DNA of 64,000 bases from an uncultured Desulfobacter sp. (GTDB taxonomy: Bacteria > Desulfobacterota > Desulfobacteria > Desulfobacterales > Desulfobacteraceae), in contig NZ_OY762229.1 in assembly GCF_963665355.1 (NCBI RefSeq), forward strand, positions 1,736,001 to 1,800,000, written 5' to 3'. Positions 8,882 through 19,013 of this stretch are shown here, piece by piece. The stretch's first letter is position 1. Each line of letters begins with the position of its first letter. The translations under genes were made by a program, and so were the position numbers. The notes under the pieces are model-generated. The model saw only the letters and a list, made by a program, of their open reading frames with translations. It ran no database searches and was not told where the DNA came from.

Positions 8882-9080
8882 AATTATCGCTTTAACCTTA
8901 CCCTTTTGGGGCCGGGTTTCTTCTTTTTCAGCACACGACCAGCCTGGACTCATGGATACCAGAATTTTCTTGAGAAAATGGCAAACATATGGTTCTGTTG
9001 TTTCGGTTAAGCAGCATCGTTTTTAACGATCTTGACAAGTCCATGCAATAAATCCAATGCAATTAGGATCGCCGGGTTAA

Positions 9081-9614
9081 ATGCAAACGGTTTATATTGA
9101 CGCATCTTCTGCCATTCTCCTGTATAAGGCCGGGCTATTTGTTCCGTGTACCCGTTATTTTTCCATTGTCATGGAAACTGATGTGTACAAAGAGGTCCGG
9201 GTGCCGGATCATCCCGGCGCACACTTTTTTTTATCCATGGTTCAAAAAAAGTGTGTTCAGGTGTTCAGGAGTGATCCTGACCGGCATATCAATGTTGATC
9301 TGCCCTCAAATTTAGATCTTGGCGAGCGGCAGACTCTGGGGCTTTATTTTCAGAATATCTGCTCGGATGACCGCTCGTTTATTATTATTGATGATGCAAA
9401 AGGAGCCAGATTCTGTCTGGGCCGCAAGGTGCCGTTTATCAATGCCCTGCTGGTCCCCAAAATTTTATGGTTTGCCGGCCTATTGAACAAAGATGATTAT
9501 CTTGATAAAACCACCCTTGTTATTGAGAACGGGCGGTACTCTGGAACTGTAATTAAAAAGGCAGATGCTTTGTCCTCATCGGACCTGGCCATGTTTATAC
9601 CTGATGAAACCTGA
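9081..9614 (+). CDS. PIN-domain protein, putative nuclease
   Basis: This 177-residue protein has the PIN ribonuclease fold signature with acidic residues in the expected order: Asp7 (YIDASSAILL), Glu38 (VYKEV), Glu82 (LDLGERQT) and Asp104/Asp105 (IIIDDAKGAR). It is longer than typical VapC toxins and continues about 60 residues past the last acidic motif. No antitoxin-like small gene lies directly upstream, so a VapBC assignment is not supported. The 3' end overlaps the next gene by 11 bases, suggesting coupled translation. Target and role are unknown. Confidence 0.72.
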   Translation: MQTVYIDASSAILLYKAGLFVPCTRYFSIVMETDVYKEVRVPDHPGAHFFLSMVQKKCVQVFRSDPDRHINVDLPSNLDLGERQTLGLYFQNICSDDRSFIIIDDAKGARFCLGRKVPFINALLVPKILWFAGLLNKDDYLDKTTLVIENGRYSGTVIKKADALSSSDLAMFIPDET

Positions 9615-10101
9615 TTTTTATTGTGAAAACAATGTTACTGTAGATGCCAAAGTCTGGAAAAAAAAAGCCCGGGGGTTTGCCGTCAGAGCCCACGACTATC
9701 TTTGGCGCAGCAACAATGCAGACCCTTTGACGTTCCTGTACCTTAAGGGATTCAATCTTGATTTCATAGGAAAAATGTCCCTTGGGTGGAACAAATTTAG
9801 TCACACCCGGCCCTGCAAAGGGTGGGGACTTTCCGGGACAGGCTCTTTTTTTATCCCCTGCGGTATTGTGTTCCCCTATATTGTGGAAAAAGAAATTACA
9901 GGGCTTTTTATTATTTCAATGGAGCATCCGGATTCTGATTCCAGTTCTGAAATGATAATTCCGGGAAGTGTTAAAGGTCCCCTGATTTTAGGTCCCGGGA
10001 ATGGTGACGTTAAAGAAGCGACCGGCATCCTGGAAGGGCTTAGAATCTACCAGGAAAGTCAGGATCTGTTCAGTGTTAAAATTTCTCTGCCCCAAACATG
10101 A
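9604..10101 (+). CDS. Primase-like protein without zinc finger or full TOPRIM
   Basis: This protein of 165 residues resembles the middle of phage- and plasmid-type DNA primases. It has a helix of the form DPLTFLYLKGFNLDFIGKMSLGW, then a beta segment with IPCGIVFPYIVE, then PGSVKGPLILGPG, and a possible TOPRIM start (GILEGLRIYQE). The CHC2 zinc finger and the acidic DxD part of TOPRIM are missing. The frame starts at 9565, but the ATG at 9604 overlaps the PIN gene's end and starts the recognisable protein. It may be a truncated primase or a repurposed single domain. The similarity is from pattern recognition only. Confidence 0.45.
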   Translation: MKPDFYCENNVTVDAKVWKKKARGFAVRAHDYLWRSNNADPLTFLYLKGFNLDFIGKMSLGWNKFSHTRPCKGWGLSGTGSFFIPCGIVFPYIVEKEITGLFIISMEHPDSDSSSEMIIPGSVKGPLILGPGNGDVKEATGILEGLRIYQESQDLFSVKISLPQT

Positions 10102-10107
10102 TCGTTT

Positions 10108-11211
10108 ATGTCTAAAGAATTAAATACCGATCCTTTCCCGATTATACAAAATACGGATCAACGGAAAGCAGCACAAACTTCTTTATTGGCTGAATTCGGA
10201 ACATACTTTCAGCTGTTTTTTCTGGCAGGGGCCGGCTGGGGCGCTGTGGTCTACGGTAAAACCGAAGAATTTAAAACGTTTTCCATTATTTTTTCCGCCA
10301 TTATTCTGGAAGCCTTTCCCTTTATGCTCATGGGTGCCTTGCTGGGCGGATTTGTGGACGTGTTTCTGTCAAGGGAGCAACTGGTTCGGATACTGCCCCA
10401 AAACCCCATAAAAGCCATTATTTTGGCGGCATTTATGGGAATTTGTTTTCCTGTATGTGAATGCGCCATCGTTCCTGTTGTCAGAAAATTTCTTCAAAAG
10501 GGTATGCCCTTGGGTGCTGCTGTCGCGTTTCTTCTTGGCGGGCCCATTGTTAACCCCCTGGTATTTTCCTCTACTTTTGTGGCGTACTCCTTTTCCTGGG
10601 ATGTGCCTGTATTACGCACACTGATCGGTGCGTCCATTGCTGTTGGCATCGGCATATTGATCAACATGTTTATCAGTGAATCCCGGGGTGTTCTGCCCGG
10701 CAAAGGCCATGACCATCATTGCGGCTCCTGTGGTTGCGGACATGATCACGAAATTTTGGCAAAACAGCCTTTTGTAAAAAAAATAGCCTCGGCATTTTCC
10801 CATGCCGCCCTGGATTTTTATGACATCGGCCGATTCCTTGTTATCGGGGCATTTATCGCAGCGGTGCTTCAGACCGTAATTTCCCGGCAGGCTTTTTTTT
10901 CCATGGACACAGGCGCTTATGCATCCGTGGGAGTGATGATGATTTTAGCCTTTGTTTTAAATCTGTGCAGCGAGGCAGATGCCTTTATTGCCGCGTCCCT
11001 GGCACCTGTCGGAGTGCCTTTTTCAGCCCAGATGGCGTTTATGGTTTTGGGCCCCATGCTCGATATTAAGCTGATCATCATGTATCTGGGTGTGTTCACG
11101 AAAAAAATGATTTTTACCCTTTGTTTTACCATTGTTTTTTTTGTACTTTTTGCCATGGTGGTCCTGCAGTTTGCATTAACAACGGGTGCCTGGACAGGGG
11201 TCGGACCGTGA
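10108..11211 (+). CDS. ArsP/DUF318-family permease (YcgR/YraQ-like)
   Basis: This is an integral membrane permease of 367 residues with about eight helices in two homologous halves, each carrying the hallmark of this family (FMGICFPVCECAIVPVVRK in the first half, NLCSEADAFIAASL in the second). The halves are joined by a cytosolic or exposed loop at residues 201-216 that is very rich in His and Cys (GHDHHCGSCGCGHDH) and is probably metal-binding. The next gene overlaps it. The pair matches B. subtilis YcgR and YcgQ, whose function is not established. Metal or metalloid transport is plausible but unproven. It starts seven bases after the primase-like gene. Confidence 0.82.
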   Translation: MSKELNTDPFPIIQNTDQRKAAQTSLLAEFGTYFQLFFLAGAGWGAVVYGKTEEFKTFSIIFSAIILEAFPFMLMGALLGGFVDVFLSREQLVRILPQNPIKAIILAAFMGICFPVCECAIVPVVRKFLQKGMPLGAAVAFLLGGPIVNPLVFSSTFVAYSFSWDVPVLRTLIGASIAVGIGILINMFISESRGVLPGKGHDHHCGSCGCGHDHEILAKQPFVKKIASAFSHAALDFYDIGRFLVIGAFIAAVLQTVISRQAFFSMDTGAYASVGVMMILAFVLNLCSEADAFIAASLAPVGVPFSAQMAFMVLGPMLDIKLIIMYLGVFTKKMIFTLCFTIVFFVLFAMVVLQFALTTGAWTGVGP

Positions 11212-11951
11212 TTATCAGAAAATTCCTTCCCCTGACATCTTTTTCCATATGGATGGTTACGTTTTCATGGCTGTTGTGGGACGATAATTTCCAGTTTTTT
11301 TTGAAACCATCTTTTAAGATTCTGGTGATCGCAGGTCTGGTGTTCAGTGTATCTCTCTGGGGTGGGCTGGCTGTTCATCTGTTTCAGTCTAAACATACCG
11401 GAACTGTAAAACACTCATGGATCAACGGCCTTATCCTGGTTTTACCTGTGCTGTTTATCTTTCCGGCGGGACAGAATACCTTGGGCGAATATGCCATGCA
11501 GAAACGATCAATGGCTGGTTCTGCCGTTCAGAAAGCAGAACGTGCAACATCAGATCAGGTTCCCTCTAATCCTTTAACTGCAATCCCGGCATATGACACA
11601 GAGGCTGGCCAGGATAACGATATCTCCATTTCCACACTTATCCGGGAATTTGACCGATTTGGCGGAAAGCAGGTCAGTATTCAGGGACTGTTCGCAAGAA
11701 ACGTGTCAGGCCATGATGAATTATCTGCGGTGTTCAGGTATCTGATTACATGCTGCGTTGCTGATGCAATGCCGGTGGGGGTATTTGTCAGCAGTGGCGC
11801 CGCAGAAGGTATTGAAAATAACCAGTGGGTAAGGGCTGAAGGAAAAGTGGAGCTAAGAAAAATGGATGGGTTTGACGTTATTTTTATGGATGCGGCCAAC
11901 CTGCAGTCCCTTGAACTGCCCGATAAGAAAGCTGTTTATCTATACAATTAG
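11208..11951 (+). CDS. TIGR03943/DUF1980 permease-partner membrane protein (YcgQ-like)
   Basis: This is the partner of the preceding permease. The N-terminus has three hydrophobic helices within about the first 95 residues, and the C-terminal half is a soluble beta-rich domain (STLIREFDRFGGKQVSIQG, then RYLITCCVADAMPVGVF) typical of DUF1980. The start is inferred as GTG at 11208, which overlaps the permease stop (GTGA) and gives 247 residues. The frame is open further upstream but would run inside the permease. The CC pair in TCCVAD is conserved in the family as I know it. Function unknown; the tight overlap argues for one complex. Confidence 0.78.
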   Translation: MIIRKFLPLTSFSIWMVTFSWLLWDDNFQFFLKPSFKILVIAGLVFSVSLWGGLAVHLFQSKHTGTVKHSWINGLILVLPVLFIFPAGQNTLGEYAMQKRSMAGSAVQKAERATSDQVPSNPLTAIPAYDTEAGQDNDISISTLIREFDRFGGKQVSIQGLFARNVSGHDELSAVFRYLITCCVADAMPVGVFVSSGAAEGIENNQWVRAEGKVELRKMDGFDVIFMDAANLQSLELPDKKAVYLYN

Positions 11952-12159
11952 TACATTACTCCTGAAAGTATATTACAAAAAACAAAAAAATCAGGCAGCC
12001 ATTTTCAATAACTCCCCAGTGGATGCAGACAAAAATGCATTCAAGACATCTGTGAATCGTACCTCTTCGACGCCCAGTGGATACCTGTTTTGCCGCGGGA
12101 GCTTTAGAATAATTCCATGGGATCTGAGAATACGAAGAGGTAAAAACAAAAAGATCTGA
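11952..12159. other. Intergenic, no gene seen
   Basis: The region is AT-rich after the DUF1980 stop. A GGTATACAGTGG-like block and short frames are present, but none has a ribosome binding site or a recognisable product. No strong terminator is visible. Confidence 0.3.
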
Positions 12160-12213
12160 TTATTTGATTGAGCCCTTGATCAGACCTGAAAACCTTTCTG
12201 TAAGTTTCTTCAT
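12160..12213 (-). CDS. Possible 17-aa basic peptide
   Basis: A frame of 17 codons (MKKLTERFSGLIKGSIK) starts at 12213 with AAGGGAG seven bases upstream. It lies about 100 bases beyond the chemoreceptor stop on the same strand. It is basic and could form an amphipathic helix. The ribosome binding site is the only evidence, so chance is quite possible. Confidence 0.22.
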   Translation of the reverse strand: MKKLTERFSGLIKGSIK

Positions 12214-12317
12214 GAGTCGCTCCCTTTTGTGTTTTTTGAAAATTGTGGTGATTTTCCAATATACAATAAAAACGGTTCATTTCATCGAGAATATTGGGTT
12301 GCGGGCATTAGCCCGCG

Positions 12318-14060
12318 TTAAACTTTAAACTGTTTTATCATTCCATTTAGAGATTCGGCCAGTTTTGACAACTCTACCGCACTTTCATTTACCTGGCTGC
12401 TTCCGGTCTCCATCTCATCTGCCACCTGGCTGACCTGGTGGATATCTCTGGTTACACTCTGTGCCACACCGGAAGTCTGGTTTACATTTTCGTTCACTGC
12501 TTCGACACCCTGTCCGGCTTGGCTGACATTGTCGGAAATTTCCTGGGTGACTGTTGACTGTTCTTCAATGGCTGCGGCAACTGAGGTAACCATGGAATTG
12601 ATTTCATTAATGATTCCAACAATGCTTTCAATGGCAGCTATGGCTTCACGTGTTCCCTCCTGGACACCTGTGATTTTGGAACTGATTTCGCCGGTCGCTT
12701 CTGATGTCTGCTGGGCAAGCGCCTTGATCTCCCCTGCAACAACGGTGAACCCTTTTCCGGCTTCCCCTGCCCTTGCCGCCTCAATGGTGGCGTTTAGTGC
12801 CAGAAGATTTGTTTGTGCCGAAATATCGGCAATGGCTTCCGTCACCTTACTGATCTCCGATGCGGCCTGTCCAAGCCGGATGACCTTGTTTGATACGTTT
12901 TCCGCCTCGTTAACCGCCGTGGCCGTTGTTTGGCTTACCATTGATGTGTTCTTTGCAATTTCAGTGACAGTACACGACATCTCCTCTGCGGCTGCAACAA
13001 TCATCCGGATGTTGGCGGAAGTCTGCTCTGTGGCGGCGGCTACGCTGTCCATACTGTTTGCCATTTCTTCAGCGGCAGCTGACACCTTGCCTGACCGTTC
13101 CGAAGTTTGGTGCGCGTTTGACAGCATCTGGGCGGAGATGGCAGAAAGCTCGGTGGAAGAAGCGGTAAGGGTTTGGGTGCCTGAAGAAATATCCGCGAAC
13201 ATGGATCTCAGATTTTTGGATACATTATTCAGTGCATTGGCCAAAACCCCAATTTCGTCTGCCTGATTAACCTCAAGCGTCCGGGTTAGATCTCCCCGGG
13301 ACAATGCCTTTGCAAATTCGACCCCTGTTTTGACCGGACGGGTAATGCCCAATGTGATCAAACAGCCGATCAAGAGACCCAGAACGACGGCTGCCAGAGA
13401 TATGATCAGCATGGTTCGGTTGGCGGTTGAAACCTGATTGTGCATCATTGCCTTTTGGTCGGCCCGGGCCTCGGTGATGATCTCCACAACCTCCCGTGCC
13501 CTATCCACCATCTGTTGGTCCAATTCAGCCTGTTCTTTTATAAATGTTTCAAGACGGGGAAATTTTTCTTTAAATCCTCCGGACTCCATCCGCCCATCGG
13601 TTAACTGTTCTTTAGGAATCATTTCAGCCTCGGGGAGGGCAATCCCGGCACTTTGTCTCATCCGGGCCAACATTTCATTTTTTTGGATATTGAGATCAAC
13701 ATAATTGTGGAAGGCTGTTTTGTACTCGTTTACTTTTGTGAGAATCAGATCCATCAGATCCTTATCTGCTGTTTTTTGTAATTTATCTTTCAGGGCCAGA
13801 TTCTGGGCAATAAACGCCTCAATACCTTTGTCCACCTTCTGGATATAAATATTTTCCCCCCGGATCATGTAATTTTTTTCCTGAAGTCTTAGACCAAGAA
13901 TTTCTTTGACCAGGCGGTTCGCATCATCCGCTTTTTCAACGCTGTCTTCGACCCTTGCCAAACCGCTGTAAGCAACATAAGCAACGATGATCAAGAAAAT
14001 CAAAGGTACGGAAAAACCGCCGAGTATTTTCGTCGGTAAATTTAAATCACCCAATTTCAT
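12318..14060 (-). CDS. Methyl-accepting chemotaxis protein
   Basis: This is a transmembrane chemoreceptor of 580 residues. In order it has: an N-terminal helix ([20 protein letters not shown]), a helical periplasmic sensor of about 180 residues resembling HBM or four-helix-bundle modules, a second helix ([20 protein letters not shown]), HAMP, and a long signalling coiled coil with the conserved tip [20 protein letters not shown]-type sequence followed by [19 protein letters not shown]. There is no C-terminal CheR/CheB pentapeptide. The ATG at 14060 has AGGAG and starts MKLGDLNL; the frame is open further upstream. It lies 25 bases after the hybrid kinase stop and is probably co-transcribed with it. 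Confidence 0.93.
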   Translation of the reverse strand: MKLGDLNLPTKILGGFSVPLIFLIIVAYVAYSGLARVEDSVEKADDANRLVKEILGLRLQEKNYMIRGENIYIQKVDKGIEAFIAQNLALKDKLQKTADKDLMDLILTKVNEYKTAFHNYVDLNIQKNEMLARMRQSAGIALPEAEMIPKEQLTDGRMESGGFKEKFPRLETFIKEQAELDQQMVDRAREVVEIITEARADQKAMMHNQVSTANRTMLIISLAAVVLGLLIGCLITLGITRPVKTGVEFAKALSRGDLTRTLEVNQADEIGVLANALNNVSKNLRSMFADISSGTQTLTASSTELSAISAQMLSNAHQTSERSGKVSAAAEEMANSMDSVAAATEQTSANIRMIVAAAEEMSCTVTEIAKNTSMVSQTTATAVNEAENVSNKVIRLGQAASEISKVTEAIADISAQTNLLALNATIEAARAGEAGKGFTVVAGEIKALAQQTSEATGEISSKITGVQEGTREAIAAIESIVGIINEINSMVTSVAAAIEEQSTVTQEISDNVSQAGQGVEAVNENVNQTSGVAQSVTRDIHQVSQVADEMETGSSQVNESAVELSKLAESLNGMIKQFKV

Positions 14061-14085
14061 AAAATTCTCCTGTTTAAATTTAGTT

Positions 14086-16881
14086 TTAGCTGGTCTGGGG
14101 GGTAAGGGCAGTCCGAACCACCTCTGCCAGTTCCCGGGCAATCAGCGGTTTCATCACCACGGCAAAGGCACCGTTTTTTTTGGCAGCGGACGTCGCATCA
14201 CTGAATCCGGTGCTTAAAATAATGGGAATGTCTCTGCGCAGTTCACGGATTTCACGGAGCAACTGAATCCCGGTCATCCTGGGCATGGTCAAATCAGACA
14301 GCACCAGGTCAAATGCCTGGGGATCCTTTTTGAAAATTTCAAGGGCCTCAAGGCTGCTGGTCACGCCTGTTACCTCATATCCCAATGTCATGAGGATGAG
14401 CCGGCCGGAGATAATAATATCTTCTTCGTCATCCACCATGAGAATCCGGCCGGTCTCCTTTGTCAGCGGCAGCCCCGGGAAGACCTCTGATTCCTTTTTG
14501 CCGGCATTGGCCGGCAGATATATTTTAAAAACCGATCCCTTGCCAGGCTCACTGTAAGCCGAAATGCCGCCTCCCATGTCCTTGACAATGCCGTGAACAA
14601 TGGAAAGTCCCATGCCAGTCCCCACACCCTTGGCTTTGGTGGTGAAAAACGGTTCAAAGATTCGTTCGATCAAAGGTTCCGGAATGCCGCATCCTGAATC
14701 TGTGATGCACAGTTCTATGTAGTTGCCTGGATCCAGCCCCTTGATTCGCACCTCTTCCCAGCTTTCAATCCGGACAGATTTAAGGCCCACTTCCATAACT
14801 CCGTTTTTCCCTTCCATGGCATGGACCGCATTGGTACACAGGTTCATGATGATTTGGTGGATTTGGGAGGCATCGGCCTCCACCATGATGTCGGGGGCAT
14901 CCAGTTTTTGGATAATTTCGATATTTTTAGGGATGGACGCCCGGATAAAATTAAGGCATTCCCTGACCAGGGGTGTTATGGACAAAGGCGCCCGCCGGAT
15001 TTCCTGCTGCCGGCTGAATACCAGGATGTGGCGGATTAAATCCCGGGCCCTGATGCCGGCGGAAAAAATCTTATCCAAACTCCGGCTCAGCTCAGGGTCT
15101 GCATTGCACTGCAACCTGGCCAGTTCGGCAAATCCCAGGATTGAGGAGAGGATATTATTAAAATCATGGGCAATGCCCCCCGCCAGGGTGCCCACAGCCT
15201 CCATTTTCTGGCTCTGCTGAAGCTGGCGCTCCATGCGCCGGCGCTGGGTGATGTCCCGGGTGACTCCAAGTACCCGGTTTGCTCTGCCTGCTTCATCCCT
15301 TAAAAAGCTGGCTTTTATTTCAGTCCAGACAAAAGATCCGTCTTTTCGCACCTGTTCCAGCGGGGTTGACCAGGACCGTCTGGGATCGGCGTCAGGGGCG
15401 CCTTCCTTTGTCATCTCTTCGCTGATCATGCTGATAAACCGGTCCAGATATTCCGGCGCAATGATATCTTTCAACCCAAGCTTTTGGACCTGTTCCGGAG
15501 TATATCCCAAAATGGTTTCCACTGACGGGCTTACATAAAGAAAATGCATATCCGGCAACTCAAGGGTCCAGATAATGTCACTGGCGTTCTCCATCAGCAT
15601 GCGGTACCGCTCGTCGCTTTGCCGCAAGGCCTCCTCAGAAGCCTTTCGCTGGATAATTTTCCACATGCCGTCCATGAGCAGGTTCATCTGCCGGATGTCG
15701 GAATTATCATAGTTTTCCGCTTTGTTCCCCACCCCGGCCACGGCCACGATCCTGCCGCGGTCAAAGACCGGAACATTCATGTACCTGATGATCCGGATAT
15801 GTCCGGCCGGGAACTTGCTTCCTTCGGATTCCTGCTGATAATCATTAACAATTACCGGTTCGCGTTTCCGGACAGCCTGGGTCCACAATTTACTTGTCCC
15901 CTGGTGGCAATGGTCGTTATTGTATATGATTTTACAGTTTTGAATCGTATCATTGGACCATGTATACTGTGTGGCCTTTTTTTCATCCTCGGTTAGAAAC
16001 ACCAGATATCCGACCTGGCTTTGGGTGAGCTGAATGGCCTCTGACAATGAAAATTCCGTCAAGTCCGACAACGAGGCTTCAGCCATCTGGTTCAGTTCCC
16101 GAAGTTTTTTTAAGCGCAAATCATCCAGGAGGTGGGCTTTTTCCATTTGCCCCCGTTTTCGTTCGCTCAAAATGGACTGGACAGTGATGTAAAGGAAAAG
16201 CACCAGGAATATGCCCAAAAAACCGATGAAAATCCGGAATATCCGGCCGGTAATGGCATCAATGTGATCCTTTATATCTGCCACGTCAATACCGGTGCCG
16301 ATGGTCCACATCCAGGGCCTGAACAGCCTGACATAAGAGAGACCGGGGAAAGATTTTCCCGGACTGCCCGGTGACGCCTCCTGGCAGTTGACACATCCGG
16401 CCCCCTGGGTATTGGCGATTTTCACAGATTCCGCGATCAGCTGTTTTGCGTGGGCATCGGTTAAGGAAGACGGGTTTTTGCCTTCCAGCCACGGCATAAC
16501 CGGCTGAACAAGCACCCGCCGGTGCTGGTCGATGATCCAGAAAAACGCCTCGCCTTTCGGACCGTACCTCAGATTCCGTATCCGTTCCATGGCACGGTGC
16601 TGGGCGTCTTCACGGGTCAGCTCTCCGGATAATACACGCTGGTGGTATTCGGATAAAAGGCTTGCGGTCAGGGTGCAGTTGCTGTCGTCGAGTTCGCGGA
16701 CCATCGTCTTTTTTTGTTCGATGAGATGATGTTTCAACGAAGGAACAAGGATCAGGAAAATGCACAGGGCGAATGAGATAAAAGTCAGAAACAGCGGCGC
16801 GATGATTCGTAAGAAAGCCGCCAGAGTGGGTTGCCCGGCCTTTCTCCCAGACTCAGCTTGCTTTTTATCGGATAAATTCAT
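14086..16881 (-). CDS. Hybrid histidine kinase: Cache-GAF-PAS-HisKA-HATPase-REC
   Basis: This sensor kinase has 931 residues. It has an N-terminal helix near residues 25-48, an extracytoplasmic single-Cache sensor up to about 210 that carries a CVNC pair, a second helix near 215-238, a GAF-like domain near 250-410, PAS near 430-555, and HisKA with the phosphorylated His in [11 protein letters not shown] near 572. A HATPase follows (N-box [11 protein letters not shown]-box [10 protein letters not shown]), then a C-terminal receiver with its acceptor Asp in LVLSDLTMP near 860. It starts four bases after the degenerate receiver gene and is followed by the chemoreceptor. The signal is unknown; the Cys pair could be redox- or metal-responsive. 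Confidence 0.9.
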   Translation of the reverse strand: MNLSDKKQAESGRKAGQPTLAAFLRIIAPLFLTFISFALCIFLILVPSLKHHLIEQKKTMVRELDDSNCTLTASLLSEYHQRVLSGELTREDAQHRAMERIRNLRYGPKGEAFFWIIDQHRRVLVQPVMPWLEGKNPSSLTDAHAKQLIAESVKIANTQGAGCVNCQEASPGSPGKSFPGLSYVRLFRPWMWTIGTGIDVADIKDHIDAITGRIFRIFIGFLGIFLVLFLYITVQSILSERKRGQMEKAHLLDDLRLKKLRELNQMAEASLSDLTEFSLSEAIQLTQSQVGYLVFLTEDEKKATQYTWSNDTIQNCKIIYNNDHCHQGTSKLWTQAVRKREPVIVNDYQQESEGSKFPAGHIRIIRYMNVPVFDRGRIVAVAGVGNKAENYDNSDIRQMNLLMDGMWKIIQRKASEEALRQSDERYRMLMENASDIIWTLELPDMHFLYVSPSVETILGYTPEQVQKLGLKDIIAPEYLDRFISMISEEMTKEGAPDADPRRSWSTPLEQVRKDGSFVWTEIKASFLRDEAGRANRVLGVTRDITQRRRMERQLQQSQKMEAVGTLAGGIAHDFNNILSSILGFAELARLQCNADPELSRSLDKIFSAGIRARDLIRHILVFSRQQEIRRAPLSITPLVRECLNFIRASIPKNIEIIQKLDAPDIMVEADASQIHQIIMNLCTNAVHAMEGKNGVMEVGLKSVRIESWEEVRIKGLDPGNYIELCITDSGCGIPEPLIERIFEPFFTTKAKGVGTGMGLSIVHGIVKDMGGGISAYSEPGKGSVFKIYLPANAGKKESEVFPGLPLTKETGRILMVDDEEDIIISGRLILMTLGYEVTGVTSSLEALEIFKKDPQAFDLVLSDLTMPRMTGIQLLREIRELRRDIPIILSTGFSDATSAAKKNGAFAVVMKPLIARELAEVVRTALTPQTS

Positions 16882-16885
16882 AGGT

Positions 16886-17395
16886 TCAATAATATTTTCC
16901 TTTCACAAAGAAGGTGCCAACAGCCCCTTGTAATACCCTGAGGATATTTTGGGTTGAAAAGGGTCTGTACAAGACAGCATCAAAGTCATCTAAATCAATG
17001 GGCCATGGGGTTCCGGATATACCGATAATGGGCGTGGCTTTTTTGAGAACGGATTGAAGGAAGGCCGCCACATGGATTCCGGAAACCGGCTCCATACGGA
17101 TGCTGGTCAGAATCGCGCTGTAAGACTTTTCCTTTATTTTTTCAATACCTTTGTCTCCGCTGTCGGCAACGTCCACAGAGAAGCCCTGTCTTGACAGGCA
17201 AAACCTTAAAAAAAACAAACTTCCCGGATCATCATCAATGATCAAAATAGGCTCTTTCAGCTTTTTAATTAACGCCAAGGTAAGCGTCGATAAACGATCT
17301 CCATCCTCTCTGTTTTCCCTCAAAATGCCTTTCACCTGTTTTTTTTGAAGCTTTTCTGCATGAATGCTAAAAATATGCCACAACCTGATGAACAA
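16886..17395 (-). CDS. Degenerate (pseudo-)receiver domain protein
   Basis: This stand-alone CheY-like domain of 169 residues follows a 45-residue N-terminal extension. The acidic pocket is intact (IIDDDPGS, Asp54-56), but the phosphoacceptor position in the ILT-S-IRM strand is Ser98 instead of Asp, and the conserved Lys is replaced by Arg144 (LYRPFS). It is therefore unlikely to be phosphorylated in the usual way and may act as a constitutive partner. It is the first gene of a tight operon with a hybrid kinase and a chemoreceptor. The ribosome binding site at 17395 is weak, and a GTG near 17335 is an alternative start. Confidence 0.75.
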   Translation of the reverse strand: MFIRLWHIFSIHAEKLQKKQVKGILRENREDGDRLSTLTLALIKKLKEPILIIDDDPGSLFFLRFCLSRQGFSVDVADSGDKGIEKIKEKSYSAILTSIRMEPVSGIHVAAFLQSVLKKATPIIGISGTPWPIDLDDFDAVLYRPFSTQNILRVLQGAVGTFFVKGKYY

Positions 17396-17603
17396 TCTGA
17401 TGTATAGTCAACATATTGATATCATAATTAAATTTATAAAAATTAAACGGGCGGGTTTTGAATCAAAGGGGTGTTATATTCTGTAACACAGAGCCGCGAT
17501 TTATTGCGAATAATGGCCTTAGGCAAAGTAAAAGTTCCAAGTGTTACAAAATAGACCAATAGGTTAAAAAGACACAGGCATTGAACCGGATCAAAGATAA
17601 AAA

Positions 17604-19013
17604 TCAGAGGATACGCTGCGTTAAATAACGTCCCAGGCGCTGCCGGGATATCCCCAGGAACCGTGCTGCCATTGACTTATTGTTGCCCGATCGTTTCATG
17701 GCTTCAACAACCAGGGAGTAAATGGCCTCTTTCACTGTAGGTAACAGCTTGAGATCAGAATAATAGGATTTCTCCTCTGGCAAATAACCGGATAAAAGGC
17801 CTGGGGAGGGCAGGGATTGACTGATATGGGTTTTGAACCGTTCCAGGGACAGGACCCTGGATTTGTGGTCTGCCACAGCATCGTAAATCATGGATTTGAG
17901 TTCCCGAACGTTGCCGGGGAAATAATAGTTGGCCAGCAGGTGGAACAGCTCCGGTGGAGGGACCGGTTTCTTCTTTCCCATTTCGCGGGCCGCAGTTTCG
18001 AGAAAATAATGTATCAGCAACGGCAGATCATCAAGCCGTTCGCGCAGGGGCGGGACCTTCAGATGGTGAAAACAGAGTCGATAGTAAAGGTCTTTACGGA
18101 ATTTTCCCGTTTCCTGCATTGGCCTCAGGTCTTTGTTGGTGGCCACGATAACCCTGATATCTGCAATTTTGGGCATATCCGCGCCCAGGGGAAAGTATTC
18201 GCGTTCCTGGAGGAGCCGCAGCAGTTTGACCTGGGATATAGGGCTCAGGTCACCGATCTCGTCCAAAAACAAAGTCCCTCCGGTGGCATGTTCCACCATT
18301 CCCTGTCGCGGCTTTTCCCCGCCGGTGAACGCACCGCTGATATGGCCGAACAATGTATCTGAAAAGGTGTTGTCATCGATTCCGGCTGCATTGACCGCTA
18401 TCAGTCTCCCCTTCCGGGAGCTTAAGTGGTGGAGTGCCCTGGCAATCAACTCCTTTCCCACACCGGTTTCGCCGGTGATCAACACCGGCTGCGGACTTGC
18501 GACAATGGATTCGGCATATTGAAACAGGCCGATCATGGAGCGGTTCTGGGTGTTGATTTCCCGGAATGCCTCCGGATTCTTGAGCTGACCGGACAGGATA
18601 CGTTCTTTCAGTGCCTGGTTCTCATTTTGCAGCCTTCTCATTTCAATGGCTCGTTTAACTCCTGAGATTAACCGGCTCTGTTCCACCGGTTTGATCATAT
18701 AGTCAAACGCCCCTTTTTTCATGCACCGCACAGCAAGTTGAATATCGGTATCTCCGGTAATGACAATAACCGGGAGATCGGGGTACTCGGCTGAAATCAT
18801 GGTCAGGAGATCTTCGCCTGAAATTTTGGGCATGATCAGGTCCAGAAGGACCACCTCAATCCCGTGCTCCCCCAGCACGGGCATGACGGTTTGAGAGTCC
18901 TGGCACAGGATGAAATTGTTTATCCCGATCTTTTCCAGAATGATCTGAAATCCTTTAAGCGTATCGGGATCATCGTCCACCAGCAGCACCGGATGTTGGG
19001 GAAAAGGTGTCAT
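17604..19013 (-). CDS. Sigma54-dependent response regulator (NtrC family)
   Basis: This response regulator activates RNA polymerase-sigma54. The N-terminal receiver has its acceptor Asp near residue 57 (VVLLDLIMP). The AAA+ domain has Walker A GETGVGKE near 180, the sigma54-contact loop GAFTGG near 233 and Walker B GTLFLDEIGDL. The C-terminal Fis-type helix-turn-helix is SMAARFLGISRQRLGRYL. At 469 residues it is complete. Its start overlaps the stop of the cognate sensor kinase by four bases. No obvious target promoter was identified in this window. Confidence 0.93.
   Translation of the reverse strand: MTPFPQHPVLLVDDDPDTLKGFQIILEKIGINNFILCQDSQTVMPVLGEHGIEVVLLDLIMPKISGEDLLTMISAEYPDLPVIVITGDTDIQLAVRCMKKGAFDYMIKPVEQSRLISGVKRAIEMRRLQNENQALKERILSGQLKNPEAFREINTQNRSMIGLFQYAESIVASPQPVLITGETGVGKELIARALHHLSSRKGRLIAVNAAGIDDNTFSDTLFGHISGAFTGGEKPRQGMVEHATGGTLFLDEIGDLSPISQVKLLRLLQEREYFPLGADMPKIADIRVIVATNKDLRPMQETGKFRKDLYYRLCFHHLKVPPLRERLDDLPLLIHYFLETAAREMGKKKPVPPPELFHLLANYYFPGNVRELKSMIYDAVADHKSRVLSLERFKTHISQSLPSPGLLSGYLPEEKSYYSDLKLLPTVKEAIYSLVVEAMKRSGNNKSMAARFLGISRQRLGRYLTQRIL

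Noticed and set aside
9081-9614. VapBC toxin-antitoxin locus
   Set aside because: The PIN protein is longer than VapC and no antitoxin-like gene lies upstream.
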